Source: Miscanthus floridulus (lineage: Eukaryota; Streptophyta; Magnoliopsida; Poales; Poaceae). From it: a stretch of DNA of 64,000 bases. How positions within the stretch are numbered: the first letter of the stretch is position 1; every line of letters starts with the position of its first letter. Positions 22,322-35,113 of this stretch are shown here, piece after piece. Below the pieces are notes generated by a model. That model had not been told where the DNA came from. It worked only from the letters and a program-made list of their open reading frames with translations, and did no database searches. The DNA lies in the NCBI RefSeq assembly GCF_019320115.1, contig NC_089593.1, positions 11,251,908 to 11,315,907 on the forward strand, written 5' to 3'. Both the position numbers and the translations under genes were made by a program.

Positions 22322-25300
22322 TCATGAACCAACCTCAACACTGGAGTAATATTTCTTAAGAAATCTTCCATTGATAGCTCTGGTAAACTCCTCCCCAAAT
22401 AAAGTCTTCAATATGTATGCATTGCCAGGTACACATTCTACTATTCGGAAAGGACCTTCCCAATTTGGAGACCATTTGCCGAACGCTCTATCCTTTGTTC
22501 CAACTGGCAATATAGTTTTCCAAACCAAGTCTCCTTCTGCGAATTGCTTCAGCCTAACCCTTTTATTATAATACTTGGCAACACGTATTTTATTTTTCTC
22601 AATATTTTCCAATGCCTTGAGATGAATCAAATGTAAATCTTCCAATTCACCCATCATCAGATTCTTATAATCTTCTTCTACCAATTCTTTCTGTAACACA
22701 ACTCGCCTTGAACCTAACCGTAATTCCCATGGTAATACAGCATGATGCCCATAAACTAGTTCATAGGGAGACGTTTGAGTGGACCCATGACAAGCCATTC
22801 GGTAAGCCCACAATGCTTCATTAAGAACCAAGTGTCATCTCCTTGGTTTTTCATCAATCTTCTTCTGGATGATTTTAATCATAATCTTATTTGATGCTTC
22901 TGCCTGACCATTAGCTTGTGCATAGTAAGGAGAAGAATTATACAACTTAATCCCCATATCTTTGGCAAAATCACAGAATTTTGAAGAAGTAAACTGAGTT
23001 CCTTGATCAGTTGTTATAGTTTGAGGAATCCTGAATCTGTGAATTATATGTTCCTTAACAAAACTGATCATATTTTCTGATGTTACCTTCTTCAAAGGGA
23101 TAGCTTCAACCCACTTGGTGAAATAATCCGTGGCCAAGAGTACAAATTTGTGTCCCTTACTAGAAGGAGGATTGATCTGACCAATTAAATCTATACCCCA
23201 TCCTCTGAACGGCCAAGGCTTGATTATAGGATTCATAGCAGATGCTGGAACTTTTTGAATATTGCCAAATTTTTAACAATTGTGACACCCTTTGTAATAT
23301 TCAAAACAATCCTCCAACATAGTCGGCCAAAAATAACCAGTTCTCCTAATTATCCACTTCATCCGATAAGCTGACTGGTGTGCACCACACAATCCTTCGT
23401 GAACCTCATACATCACTTTCTTGGCCTCTTCTTGACTTAAACATTTGAGCAATACTCCATCGATGGACTTGTAATATAACTGATCATTAAGGAACACAAA
23501 TTTGAGAGCTTTGTACCTGAGTTTTCGGGAAACTTTTTGAGATGGACCTTTCAGATAATTGGTAATTTCGTATCTCCAATCACCATCTACTTGATTAGTA
23601 TTTAAAACACCTTCTTCTATACCAAAAACTTCCTGACTCTCTCGATATCCAGAAGCAGCTTGAGCTAACTTATTTGCTTCTTCATTGTACTCTCTAGGGA
23701 TACGATGCAAGGTTACTACCAGAAAATTCTTCAAAAGTTCTCTACACTCCTCATAATATTCTCTTAACACATTGTTCTTGCATTTATACTGACCACTCAG
23801 TTGATTAATCACCAACTCAGAATCCCCAAAGATTTCAACAGCAACGGCCTTTACTTCTATAAGAAGCTGAAGCCCTCTAAGCAACGCTTCATACTCTGCC
23901 TGATTATTAGTAACATGAAATTCAATAGGAACCGCATACTCAAAAGTTTTTTCTTGTGGGGAAATCAAGAGAATACCAGCACCACCACCTTTGTTACAAG
24001 ATGATCCATCGAAGAACAAGGCCCAAGGCACAATGCTTATCGCCTCAACAGAAAGATCCCGATGTTGGGTAATAAAATCAGCAATAATTTGACCCTTTAC
24101 CGCCTTTGCCGATTCGTACCTTAAATTAAATTCTGACAATGCTAAAATCCATTTGCCAATTCTTCCATTCAAAATTGGCATCGATAGCATATGTTTGATT
24201 ACATCAAAACTAGAAACTACCACGCATTCGGCATTCAACAAATAGTGCCAAAATTTGGTACATGAGTAATACACACACAAGCAAAGTTTTTCTGTAGCCG
24301 AATACCTTGTTTCTGGGTCTAGCAGCTTTCGGCTAAGATAAGCTATGACTCTTTCTTTTCCTTCAAATTCTTGCATAAGGGCTGATCCTATTGTTAGGCT
24401 ATCGGCCGCCACATACAACTTAAAAGGCATGTTAAGTTGTGGAGGTACCAGCACAGGTGGTGCCTTCATATATTGCTTGATCTCATCAAAAGCCTTTTGT
24501 TGTATGTCACCCCATACAAATTTTTGATCCTTCTTGAGCTTTAATAAAGGAGAAAAGGGTAAAACTCTCTCTGATAGATTGGATATGAATCTTCTTACAA
24601 AGTTAATTTTGCCTAACAATGATTGTAATTCTGTGAGATTGGTTGGCGGCACAACTTTGTCTATTGCTTCCATGCTCTTTTTTCCAACTTCAATTCCTCC
24701 TTTATGAACTAAAAATCCCAAAAACTCACTAGCCAAAACTCCAAAGGCACATTTGTTTGGATTCATCTTCAAGCCATGCTTTCTTGTGCACTCCAGAGTC
24801 TTTCTTAAATCGGCTAAATGTCCTTCATGATTTCTAGACTTGACCACTACATCATCGATGTAGATCTCTACAATCTTGCCGATCAGCTCGTGAAAAATAT
24901 AATTCATAGCTCTTTGATAAGTTGCACCGGCATTCTTTAACCCAAATGTCATGACTATCCATTCAAACAAACCAATATGACCAGGACATCTGAAGGCTGT
25001 TTTTGAAATATCTTCCATTGCCATAAAAATTTGATTATAGCCAGCATTACCATCCATAAAACTAATGACTTCATAACCTGCTGCTGCATCTACTAGTAAA
25101 TCGGCAACTGGCATTGGGTAACCATCCATGGGAGTGGCCTTATTAAGATTTCTGAAATCTATGCAAACCCTCATTTTTCCATTTTTCTTGTATACCGGTA
25201 CTATATTTGAAATCCACTCTGCATACTTGCATGGCCGAATGAAGTTTGCTTCTATTAATCTTTCAACCTCCTTCTTCACATTGGCCAATACCTCCTCTTT

Positions 25301-25591
25301 GTATATCTTCCGTGGAGGTTGTTTGTAAGGACGAAATCCAGGTTTAATGGGTAATCGATGGTCAACAATGGAACGATCCAATCCAGGCATTTCCGTGTAA
25401 TCCCAAGCAAAACAATCTTTAAACTCTTTCAACAGATCTATCAACTTTGATTTATATTCTGGGTCTAACTTTGCACTAATATACATCGGCCTTGGCTTAG
25501 AACCATCACCAACATCAATTTCTTCCAACTTATCAGCCAACATAAAACCATGTCCCAACTTTCCTTTGTTGCCATCGACAGGATTTCCCAT
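22322..25591 (-). pseudogene. Gypsy pol: reverse transcriptase, RNase H and integrase
   Basis: One frame from 25591 to 22322 broken by two stops. RT carries KNGKMRVCIDFRNLNKAT and the catalytic YIDDVVVKS. RNase H carries FFDGSSCNKGGGAGILL, EYEALLRGLQ and FGDSELVI. Integrase begins with the HHCC zinc finger (HEGLCGAHQ ... CFEYYKGCHNC), then the catalytic core with WGIDLIGQI, TDQGTQFTSSKF and a QANGQAEASNK glutamate region. The stops are a TAA just after the zinc finger (about 23270) and a TGA at about 22832, both of the C-to-T or G-to-A type. The upstream protease ORF ends in TAATG, so its stop overlaps this ATG. Without the stops the length is normal for Tat-type pol. Confidence 0.9.
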
Positions 25592-26280
25592 TAAAAATTA
25601 CTATGAGAGCCGACTGCTTGGATCGGCTGTTGGCCCTCGCTGAAACCATTTATAGGACCTTCTTTCCACACTTTTCTAGAGAAACAATCGACGCCTTCAT
25701 ATTCCCAGTAGGTAGATTCTGTGGCAGCAACACTTACCGAAGCATCAGCATGTACAACTTCAACGTCATCTCCAATCCATTGAATGAGAATTTGATGCAT
25801 GGTTGAAGGAATGCAGCAATTAGCATGGATCCAATCTCTGCCCAAGAGTAGACTATATGCCCCCTTGCCATCAATGACAAAAAAGGTAGTAATCAGAGTT
25901 TTTGACCCAATAGTCAGCTCGACATGGATAGCACCTCGGGTATCGGAAGGGTTGCCAGCAAAGTCCCTAAGCACCATGTCAGTTTTCAATAATTCTTCAT
26001 TAGTCATCCCAAGCTTTCTGAAGGTAGTATAAGGCATGATATTGATAGCAGCCCCTCCATCAACAAACATCTTAGTTAAAGGCTTGCCATTGACATATCC
26101 CTTTAAATAGAGTGGTCTCAAGTGACGATTCTTGATTGGTTTGTCAAAAATAGCCTGCTGTGTTAATACAAGCTGAGCCATCAAATCTTGACATTCACTT
26201 TCATCAAAATCAGAGTACACCTCTTCTTGGACATCTTGGCTTTCGGGAGCTATAAACTCTGATGGGAGGAAGAAAGCCAT
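25591..26280 (-). CDS. Gypsy aspartic protease region of gag-pol
   Basis: The frame is open for 229 codons and continues the gag frame. The retroviral-type protease motif reads MFVDGGAAINIMP: the catalytic Asp is followed by Gly-Gly, which is common in plant Tat elements. It is followed by a LLLGRDWIHA strand near the end of the domain. It stops in TAATG at 25591. It is not an independent gene but the middle of the gag-pol polyprotein, and upstream stops mean it is unlikely to be made. Confidence 0.8.
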   Translation of the reverse strand: MAFFLPSEFIAPESQDVQEEVYSDFDESECQDLMAQLVLTQQAIFDKPIKNRHLRPLYLKGYVNGKPLTKMFVDGGAAINIMPYTTFRKLGMTNEELLKTDMVLRDFAGNPSDTRGAIHVELTIGSKTLITTFFVIDGKGAYSLLLGRDWIHANCCIPSTMHQILIQWIGDDVEVVHADASVSVAATESTYWEYEGVDCFSRKVWKEGPINGFSEGQQPIQAVGSHSNF

Positions 26281-26520
26281 GCAAGCATCAGCCGAAGGAC
26301 CACATCCATCAGGCTTCTTCTTAGGACGCCATATTTGCTTTGTTTCGGTAACTTCCTATTTCAACTCCCTATTCCTCAACCGTTGAACTCTTCTTTTCTA
26401 ACTTTTCCTCAGGCCTGGAGGACACCACTGTCCTTTTTGCCATACGTATCTATAGGAATTAGCTTCTTCATTATGCACCCTATCATGAATCCAACCTTGA
26501 CCTACAAATCTTTTCCTTTC

Positions 26521-28809
26521 CTAATTCTCAAAATCATCTATTTTTAAGCGCTGATCATCTTCAGGAACCTTCGTTCCAAGTCTTTCATAGATGGGACGGC
26601 GGTTGACTCGAGATTGCCCATACTCAGAGTACTGAGCACTACACTCTGGACAATTATTTCTAGCAGGCAACCTCAAGCCTTCATTCCAACAATGCCTAAA
26701 GAATGAACAACCCCAATGAGACTGCTCCTGTTCTGTCATGTATTCTTCTTGCTCCCTTCAGTATACCTCTTCCTCATACCTTCGGCATTCTTCCATAAAC
26801 TATTGCTTCTTATAGTATTCCTTCTCTTGTTCTCTCTGCCACTTGTTTAGCAAAATACGTGATGTAACTCTGGGTTTGGAAGTTTGACCTTTCTCGGTTC
26901 GGCTATTCTGAAACCGAACTCGTTGCTGCAGCTCTCTACTGGTGACTTGCCGATCTAGGTCAACAGCACCACTTTTCTTTGCTCTATCAGAAGTCAACAC
27001 CTTCATCTTGCCTTTACCTTTGAGATCATTGGTAGAGACCATATTCATAGAGAAAGAAATCATATTTTATGGAAAAGGCTGATCATCAATTCTCATCTTG
27101 CCATCAAACTTCAAATGTCCCTCTTGGATAGCTTTCTGGATTCATATTCTGAACACTCGGCAATCATTGATAGAGTGAGAATTAGTGTTATGGAAGCCAC
27201 AATACTTTTTGTCTTTCACTCCTTTAGGACGTAGCATGGGATGTCCTTCTGGCAGCTTGATGTGTCCTTCCTTCATCAATAATGCAAAAAGCATGTCTGC
27301 CTTAGTAACATCAAAATCATAGGTTCCTTTTTGTTGTTTCAACTAGCGTTGACTAATTTGAGTAGGCTCCTTTGCCCAATTCAACTCAGCTGTAGCTATC
27401 TCATCTTCATCAATATACTCAGTCGCTTCCTCCAGAAAACCTTGATACACCTCATTAGTGGCATTGTTCTTCTGAAAGCGATTATCTCTCCTGAATCCTT
27501 GGGCCTGATTACTCATAGCTGCTAAACGCTATGCAAGTTGGCCAAGATCATCAAACTCCATGCCGAACAACTTCTCCCTGATATTCGGCAACTTTTCTAC
27601 TATAGCTATTCCAGGTAGTTGATCATCTGGTAAATTCAGAGAATAACACATATTCTTGGTCTCCCTAAATCTGCAAAGATATTCCAATGGTGTCTCATTT
27701 GTTCTCATCCTCAGACTCATGAGATCGACCAACTTCTTCTCATTAGTACCCATGTAGAAATATGAATGAAACTTCTGCTCTAGCTCTGCCCACGTACCAA
27801 TGGAATGAGCTGGTAAAGACGTGAACCACGTGAAAGCTGGTCCTGTAAGAGACAAAGGAAAATATCGAATCCTCCAAGCTTCATCTGAAGCAGCTTCTCC
27901 AAGCTACATTAAGTACCGACTGACGTGCTCTATGGTACTAGTATCATCTTGACCAGAAAACTTGGTCAAATCTGTTGGAGGCTTCACCCTTGGAGGTAAC
28001 ACCACTCTGTTGTACCACTCTGGATAAGGAGACTTGTATGAATAGGATTGATTTTTTGGCTTCAAGCCGAACTGATTTTGCATCATATCAGCCATCCTGT
28101 GCATCAAAACATCAATGCCTGAATCCTGATTTCCTTGTACTTGCACTCCAGAAGGCAATCCTGAAACACTCCTATACCCTGGATTTGGCACAGCATTGAT
28201 AGCATTGTAATCAGTAAATTCTTGATACCCATCTCCATACATATTCTTCTGCAATCTGTTTGATGCTGGAGAAACTCTATAAGCTGAAGGTGGCACTTCT
28301 CCTGTGGTACCAAATGTCACCTGGCCATAGGTGGGATGTGATTGCTTTTCAGTGTGAGTCAATCCACCTATATTTGAAGTCGACGCTACTTCTTTTCCAA
28401 TAGACTTCTCTTGATGCTTTGGAACATTGAAAAGTGTCGGTCCACTGAGTGGGCCAACATTTTCTTCAAAGTATTTATCAACCATTGGACCAAAAGTACT
28501 AATCATGATTGCCCGAAAGGTATTCAGAAAAGCTGTGTGATGGTTTGTCATGGTTTCTCCCATAGCTTTATAAACCAGGGCTGCCATCTTCTGAGCATCC
28601 TCCTCTTCAGTGTAATCAGTTTGATGTGGAAGAAGAACCCTTGGCATTGACTGCTTTTGAAACACTTTGTTGCTCTTGTTTTTGGAAAAAGACATCAAAC
28701 ACTTCCATTGGTATTGCTCACATGCTTGTAGCACTAAATCCCTGTAATTATCTAGCAATTCTGCCATGCTCACATCCAGAACATGATCATTGTTGATCTC
28801 AGACGCCAT
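26521..28809 (-). pseudogene. Gypsy gag, broken by many stops
   Basis: One frame runs from the ATG at 28809 (MASEINNDHVLDVSMAEL) to 26521, interrupted by at least six in-frame stops (near 27904, 27526, 27340, 27139, 27061 and 26797). The capsid-like retrotransposon gag core is at about 27529-27870 (GPAFTWFTSLPAHSIGTWAEL and KLVDLMSLRMRTNETPLEYL). A zinc-knuckle-like motif CGFHNTNSHSINDC lies near 27170. Gag would package the element RNA. Downstream it is in frame with the protease. Confidence 0.85.
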
Positions 28810-28825
28810 CTTGAACTAACAGATG

Positions 28826-28843
28826 GTCCCACCGGGCGTGCCA
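28826..28843 (-). promoter_or_regulatory. Gypsy primer binding site
   Basis: On the minus strand, seven bases after the 5' LTR, TGGCACGCCCGGTGGGAC begins with the TGG that pairs with a tRNA CCA end. The tRNA was not identified. Confidence 0.5.
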
Positions 28844-28850
28844 AAAAGTG

Positions 28851-30215
28851 TGTTGACACAAAATGTGACACACTGTGCCTCACACACCGCAAGCCAAAAA
28901 GCGTGGCTTCAATCGGGTCCCCGGGTGCTTTGTGATCCGGAAACGTGCCAGTCAGTTTGACCTGAAAAAACTAACACGGGATAAAACAGTTAAATGCCAA
29001 ACCGGAACATGTCGGGTGAGACCAGACAGTTCCATATATACAGCCCTGAAGCCACTTACAACGACATACAGCTATAGGAAGTTGTCTGCCAATAAGTTTA
29101 TAAACCATTCAACTAATCGTAAGATGAACACACGTAAAGATCCGATTGCCGAATGCATGTGCATGGGAAGACATGTTTGAACAAGTGAAATTAATTATGA
29201 GTTAATGCATAACCAAGCTCAGCAGTCCAGCCGAGTTGGGGTCCATGAAGAAGGAACATGCAAATAAACACGACTAAACTAATCTAAAACCTGCATCTGC
29301 CGCACGACACCTAGTTTCGTTAAAGCTTAAACGTAATTAACATGCATGAACCCACGACATGTGACAATCTAGATTAAAATAATTCAGCCATTATGAGCAT
29401 GTTATCTATTTGCAAAGGTAATATGAAAAGCAATGATCATTGAAGCACGAATAAAACCATAAGAGAGGGCCGAACAATATCAATCTAGATTGGGCAGAAG
29501 TGTGTTACAAATATATAAAATATTTAAAACATGCAACACAGGATAACTTAATGAATCTATTTAGATTTTGCTGTATCTAATAGAGCTGATAACTGTCTTG
29601 CTTTCACTAAGCATATTGAGCAAACGCCTGCCGCACGGTATCTACTCATAAACAAAGCATAAGCAAAGACTTCTTGATTGTCAAGCAAAGATCCGCTGCA
29701 TGATCATTGAAAACAAACAAGACTACTTGCATCACATCTAAATCCACTGCATAATACTAAACATGATAACAAGGTTGTCGGAACTTACGGAGGTCGACGG
29801 ATCGATGACTCCTCTCGAAGAACTCGACGACACGACAAAAGGACTCGAAAGTTGGCACAGGGCCGGTTGTATTGATTTGGTTGTGAACACCTATTACAAT
29901 GGTCGAGGGTCAATATTTATACCCTAGACAAAACCCGAGTCCTAAAAGACTACGATTTACAAAGGAACTCTTAAATAAACTTGGAAACTATGATTCCTTG
30001 CCCTAAACTCTCAGAGTCCTTTATTATTACAACTTTCACCTTTTCGATCGACTTTGCCTACCATCTTCTGCTTTCCTGAATGGAGTCACCACCTTCTGAA
30101 GTAACCGACTGCACAAGCATTTAGCCGACCGCTTGTTTTGTTTGCCGAATATCCTTCTTCCCGCATGCGGGTCCACCTGTCATCCTCCAGAGTCGACCAA
30201 AATCCAGTGTTAACA
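28851..30215 (-). repeat. 5' LTR of the Gypsy element (right)
   Basis: 1365 bp, same ends as the left LTR, and flanked on the right by the ATGTC duplication. Confidence 0.93.
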
Positions 30216-30220
30216 ATGTC

Positions 30221-31067
30221 TAATTCTAAATTCACCACACAACTCATCAATTCTAGTGTTCTTGAACTCACTACCATTGTCACTTCTAACTTTCTTGATG
30301 GTTGTTTCAAACTCATTGTGAATGCCCTTGACAAATGATTTGAATGTTGCAAACACATCACTCTTGTCAACAAGAAAGAACACCCATGTGTATCTAGTGA
30401 AATCATCCACAATCATAAATCCATATTTGTTTCCACCAATGCTAGTGTATGTGGTTGGTCCAAACAAGTCCATGTGCATCAACTCAAATGCCTTAGATGT
30501 GCTCATCATGCTCTTCTTAGGATGTGTATTACCAACTTGCTTTCCGGCTTGACATGCACTACAAAGTTTATTCTTCTCAAATGTGACATCTTTCAAGCCT
30601 CTAACTAAGTCATGCTTAATCAATTTGTTCAATTGTTTCATTCCAACATGACCAAGCCTTCTATGCCATAACCAATCCATGCTAGACTTAGTGATCAAAC
30701 ATGTTAATAATTGAGCTTCTCTAGCATTGAAATCAACTAAGTATAGATTCTCATATCTAAATCCTTTGAATATCAAGTTAGAGCCATCTACACTTATGAT
30801 CTCTATATCATCCACACCAAATATGCACTTGAAACCAAGATCACACAATTGAGCTACCGATAAGAGGTTGAAGTTCAAGCTCTCTACTAGTAGCACATTG
30901 AAAATGCTCAAGTCATTGGATATTGCAATCTTACCAAGCCCTTTGATCTTGCCTTTGCCATTGTCACCAAATGTGATACTATCAAACCCATTGCTCTTGT
31001 TTTCATTGAGTGAATTGAACATTCTTGAATCACCGGTCATGTGTTGTGTGCACCCACTATCAAGCAC
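30221..31067 (-). pseudogene. Copia pol, N-terminal part: protease and integrase, cut by the Gypsy insertion
   Basis: Begins at the protease active site LDSGCTQHMTGD. The GAG-pre-integrase zinc domain follows (WHRRLGHVGMKQL ... CSACQAGKQ), then the integrase core with HMDLFGPTTYTSIGG and VRSDNGSEFKN. At FRIRHC the frame meets the Gypsy insertion and continues at 16081. A frameshift just upstream (about 31090) separates it from gag. Confidence 0.88.
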
Positions 31068-31110
31068 CCAATGCCTTCCTCCTGCTTTATAATTTACCTA
31101 TAAAAGAAGA

Positions 31111-33192
31111 TCAATTCTTTTTAGGTATCCAAACTTGCTTGGGTCCTTGTAGATTAGTTACCAAGGTCTTTGATACCCAAATGGCCTTCTTCTTTGGGCC
31201 CACAATTGGTGTACCAATGAACTTAGCCTTCACACCATTGGCACCCTTATAAAGCATATAATAAGAATCAAATTTGATTGAGAATATATTAGGTAGCTTG
31301 TTCTTGTTAGTCTTGCAATTTTGCTCTATATGCCTAGCTTGCTTGCATCTATTACAAAACCAACCATTGCCCTTCACAAAGCTAGCTTTGGGAGTGACAA
31401 AGGCCGCCTTGCCTTTCTTGGGATTATAGCCTAATCCCTCTTTGTTGAGAGAAAATCTTTGGCTACCCAAGCACTTTAGTAAGTGGGTTTCTCCACCATA
31501 GGCATTGCCTAAGGCATGAGTGAGCTCATTCACCTCCTTCTTGAGGTTCTCATTTTCCATCATAAGTGAGGCATCACAAGTGAGACCATCACTCAAAGGT
31601 GAAGTGGAAGTAGTAGTGCTACAAGAAGTGTTAGTGGAAGCAATAATAATGGGTTCATGAAAAGATTCATCAATAAGATCACATGTTACTATCACTTGCT
31701 CCTTCTTGGCTTTCTCCTTCTTGACTTGCTCAATGAGAGAGGAGTGAGCCTTTTCAAGCATAGAGTGAGCTTTGCCAAGCTTCTCATGGGCATCCATTAG
31801 CCCCTCATGAGTGGCATTGAGCTCATCAAAGGATTGTTCAAGAAATTTGACTTTCTTGTTCAATTCTTTGCACTCTTTTCTCTTCATCTCAAAGCAAGTA
31901 TGCACTTGCTCACACATGTCCATAAGCTCCTCCTTTGAGTACTCCTCATCATCATCATCACTCCTACAAGCATCACTTTCACATTCATCATCACTCACAT
32001 CATATTTTACCTTGGTAGGCTTTGCCATGAGGCATGTTGATGGAGTGTCGAAGATGGAGGGCTTGTTGTTGATGGCAATGCTTGCTAGTGCTTTCTTGAT
32101 AGACTTATTGCCATCATCACTAGAGTCATCACTATCTGATGAGCCATCACTATCCCATGTGACCACATAGCCTCCACCCTTCTTCTTCTTTTGAAAGGTC
32201 ATTCTCTTCTCCTTCTTCTCCTTCTTTTCTTTCTTGTCCTTCTTGTGTTTGTTCTTCTCATCTTCATCATTGTCACTATTGTAAGGACAATTTGCTACAA
32301 CATGATCGGGGCTCTTGCAATTGTAGCATCTTCTCACATATTCTTTACTCTTTGTGTGATCTCTTCTCTTTCTTGCTCCATAGCCCTTCTTCTTCATGAA
32401 CTTGCCCATCTTGCGCACAAACAGAGACATAGCCTCATCATCAATATCACTTAGATCCTCATCATCACTTGATTCTTTCTTGGACTTGCCCTTGTTTTTG
32501 TATGATGATGAACTAGCCTTGAATGCTATGCTTTTCTTCTTCTTGTCTTCTTCTTCCTTCTTATCATCCTTGTCATCCCCTTCCCTTTCCACACGGTATG
32601 TCTCTTGTGTCATGACATCACCTAGTACTTGGTTAGGGGTGATATCCTTTAATCCTCCTCTTATGATAAGCAATCTCAACATCTCAAACCTTGGAGGTAG
32701 GCACATCAAAAATCGATGAGAGACATCATTATCCTTGATCTTCTCTCCCAAAGCCTTCAAGTCATTGACAATCACTTATAATCGATGGAACATCTCCGGA
32801 ATGCTCTCATCTTCCTTCATCTTGAAGCTTGTCAACTTGTCCTTGAGAATATACAACTTGGCACTCTTCACTGCCGGTGTGCCCTCATATGTTTCCTCCA
32901 ATCTCCTCCACACTTCATTTGCTCTTTCATAATCCTTGATTTGCTCAAACACCTTTGGATCAATGGCATTGTATAAGGTGTTGAGAGCCATTGTATTGCA
33001 TTACTTGTTGGACTTATCTTGGTTGGTGGGATTATCAGGATCAATGATAGCATAATCATTCTCGGTTACATCCCATACTTGATCATTGATTGAACCAAGA
33101 TACACCCTTATCTTTCTCTTCCAATAACCATAGCTTGTGCCATCAAAGAAAGGTGGTTTGCCCCTCACATGGTTGAACACAACTTGAGCCAT
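31111..33192 (-). pseudogene. Copia gag with zinc knuckle and coiled coil
   Basis: One frame from MAQVVFNHVRGKPPFFDG at 33192 to 31111 with two in-frame TAA stops (about 33001 and 32776). It contains the UBN2/DUF4219-type gag core (VWRRLEETYEGTPAVKSAKL and FLMCLPPRFEMLR). A CCHC knuckle CYNCKSPDHVVANC lies near 32310, in Lys/Asp/Glu-rich flanks. A long coiled-coil stretch (about 31700-31880) and a second knuckle-like CNRCKQARHIEQNC (about 31340) follow. The long C-terminal extension fits Sirevirus-type gag. Confidence 0.87.
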
Positions 33193-33237
33193 AATTTGAC
33201 ACCGAGGTTGTTAAGCCTTTAATCACATGGTGACCAT

Positions 33238-33250
33238 GGCTCTGATACCA
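33238..33250 (-). promoter_or_regulatory. Copia primer binding site (initiator Met tRNA type)
   Basis: The minus strand reads TGGTATCAGAGCC two bases after the 5' LTR. This is the standard plant Copia site complementary to the 3' end of initiator tRNA-Met. Confidence 0.9.
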
Positions 33251-33252
33251 CT

Positions 33253-35108
33253 TGAAAGGTCCTAATATGGCTAGAGGGGGGTGAATAGCCTATTTAAAAA
33301 TCTATAAATCAACTAGAGCAATTTGATTAGTATGACAAATAGCGTAATACAAACTTGCTCTAGCTCTACAAGAGTTGCAAGCCACCTATCCAACAATTCT
33401 AGTTGCAATGATTACTTAGGCACACAAACTTGCTATATAACTACTCACTAAGAGCTCTCAATCTTGCTACTCTAAAGAGCTCAACTAGATGAATGTAAAT
33501 AATAAAGCAAGCTCTCAATTCTAATTACACTAAAGAGCTTGTATCAACTAGTTTGCAAGAATGTAAATAAGTGAGTAGGGTGATTATACCATCGTATAGG
33601 GGATGAACCAATCACAAGATGAATATATAGCCAATCACCGGGAGAATGCCAAAGATAAGAGACAATCGATTTTCTCATGAGGTTCATGTGCTTGCCAACA
33701 CGCTACGTCCCCGTTGTGTCGACCAACACTTGGTGGTTCGGCAGCTAAGAGGTGTTTCACAAACCTCGTCTACACAATAGGACACCGCAAGAACTGACCC
33801 ACAAGTGAGGTAACTCAATGATACGAGCAATTTACTAGAGTTACCGTTTGGCACTCTGTCAGGGAAGGTACAACTCCCCTTACAATCACTAGAGATGGCC
33901 ATGAACAATCACCAACTCGCGCCAATCCTCCATCGCTGCTCCAACCGTCTAGGTGGTGGCAACCACCAAGAGAAACAAGCAAAATCCGTAGCACAACACG
34001 AATGCCAAGTGCGTCTAGATGCAATCACTCAAGCAATGCACTTGGATTCTCTCCTAATCTCACAATGATGATGGATCAATGATGGAGATGAGTGGGAGTG
34101 CTTTGGCTAAGCTCACAAGGTTGCTATGTCAATGAAAATGTGTAAGAGAGTGAGCTTGAGCCGGCCATGGGGCTTAAATAGAAGCCCCCACGAAATAGAG
34201 CCGTTGGGCTCCTTACTGCACTGAACATGGGCCGACCGGACACTCCGATTAGATGGACCAGACGCTGGACCTCAGTGTCCGGTCGTGCGATGTGTGCCAT
34301 GTGTCATCGGCTTCAAATGCCGATCTCCTGATTTCAATAGTCAAGTGATGACCAGAAACGTCAGTTAGAAAGTGACTGGACGCTGGACCTCAGCGTCCGG
34401 TCATTTCCAGTAAGATTCCAAACACGAATTTTCACAACCAGACGCGTCTGGTCATGCTCGACCGGACTCACCCAGCGTCCGGTCACTCAATGTCTCCACT
34501 ATGCACCACATGTCACCATACATCAGCATTGACCAGGCGCACCCTGCCAGCGTCTGGTCGAAGACCGAAACACGCGCTCACTACTGCAACTGACCGGACG
34601 CGTTGGTCCAACAGAGACCAGCGTCCGGTCACTTACAGTGACCTCCGTGTTTTCTGTCTACGGTGCCGGTGAAGTTTCCTACCCTTGCTCAAATGTGCTA
34701 ACCACCAAGTGTATCACCTTGTGCATATGTGTTAGCTTATTTTCACAAATATTTTCAAGGGTGTTAGCATTCCACTAGATCCTAAATGCATATGCAATGA
34801 GTTAGAGCATCTAGTGGCACTTTGATAACCGCATTTCGATACGAGTTCCACCCCTCTTAATAGTATGGCTATCGATCCTAAATATGATCACACTCACTAA
34901 GTGTCTCGATCACTAAAATAAAATGGCTCCTACTATTTTACCTTTGCCTTGAGCCTTTTGTTTTTCTCTTTCTTCTTTTCCAAGTTTAAGCATTTGATCA
35001 TCACCATGCCATCACTGGGAGTAGTGATACCTATCTCATAATCACTTTGATAAACTAGGTTAGCACTTAGGGTTTCATCAATTAACTAAAACCAAACTAG
35101 AGCTTTCA
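33253..35108 (-). repeat. 5' LTR of the Copia element (right)
   Basis: 1856 bp, TGAAAG...CTTTCA ends. A CpG-rich block with many GACCGGACGC / GCGTCCGGTC motifs lies at about 34230-34655. Confidence 0.93.
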
Positions 35109-35113
35109 TCTGG

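Larger units (their letters stand above)
16082..30215 (-). mobile_element. Gypsy LTR retrotransposon, probable Tat lineage, with antisense genes
   Basis: LTRs at 16082-17447 and 28851-30215 begin TGTTGACA and end TGTTAACA. The flanking duplication is ATGTC (16077-16081 and 30216-30220). The minus strand carries gag, protease, RT-RNase H and integrase in Gypsy order; the 5' LTR is the right one. A large region between pol and the 3' LTR (17448-22321) holds two plus-strand genes with introns. Extra ORFs in this position, including antisense ones, are known in Tat-lineage elements such as Grande. By eye the two LTRs differ at about 30 sites, nearly all transitions, so this is the youngest insertion of the nest. 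Gag and pol are full of stops. Confidence 0.92.
10780..35108 (-). mobile_element. Copia LTR retrotransposon, probable Sirevirus lineage, minus orientation
   Basis: LTRs at 10780-12624 and 33253-35108 begin TGAAAG and end CTTTCA, flanked by the perfect duplication TCTGG (10775-10779 and 35109-35113). In the minus direction the 5' LTR is the right one. It is followed by the primer site TGGTATCAGAGCC (33238-33250), then gag, protease, integrase, RT and RNase H, and the purine tract before the left LTR. This is Copia order. Sirevirus affiliation is inferred from long LTRs, a CpG-rich LTR block, a large gag with zinc knuckle and repeated purine tracts before the 3' LTR. A Gypsy element sits inside its integrase. 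Several stops and frameshifts make it defective. Confidence 0.92.
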
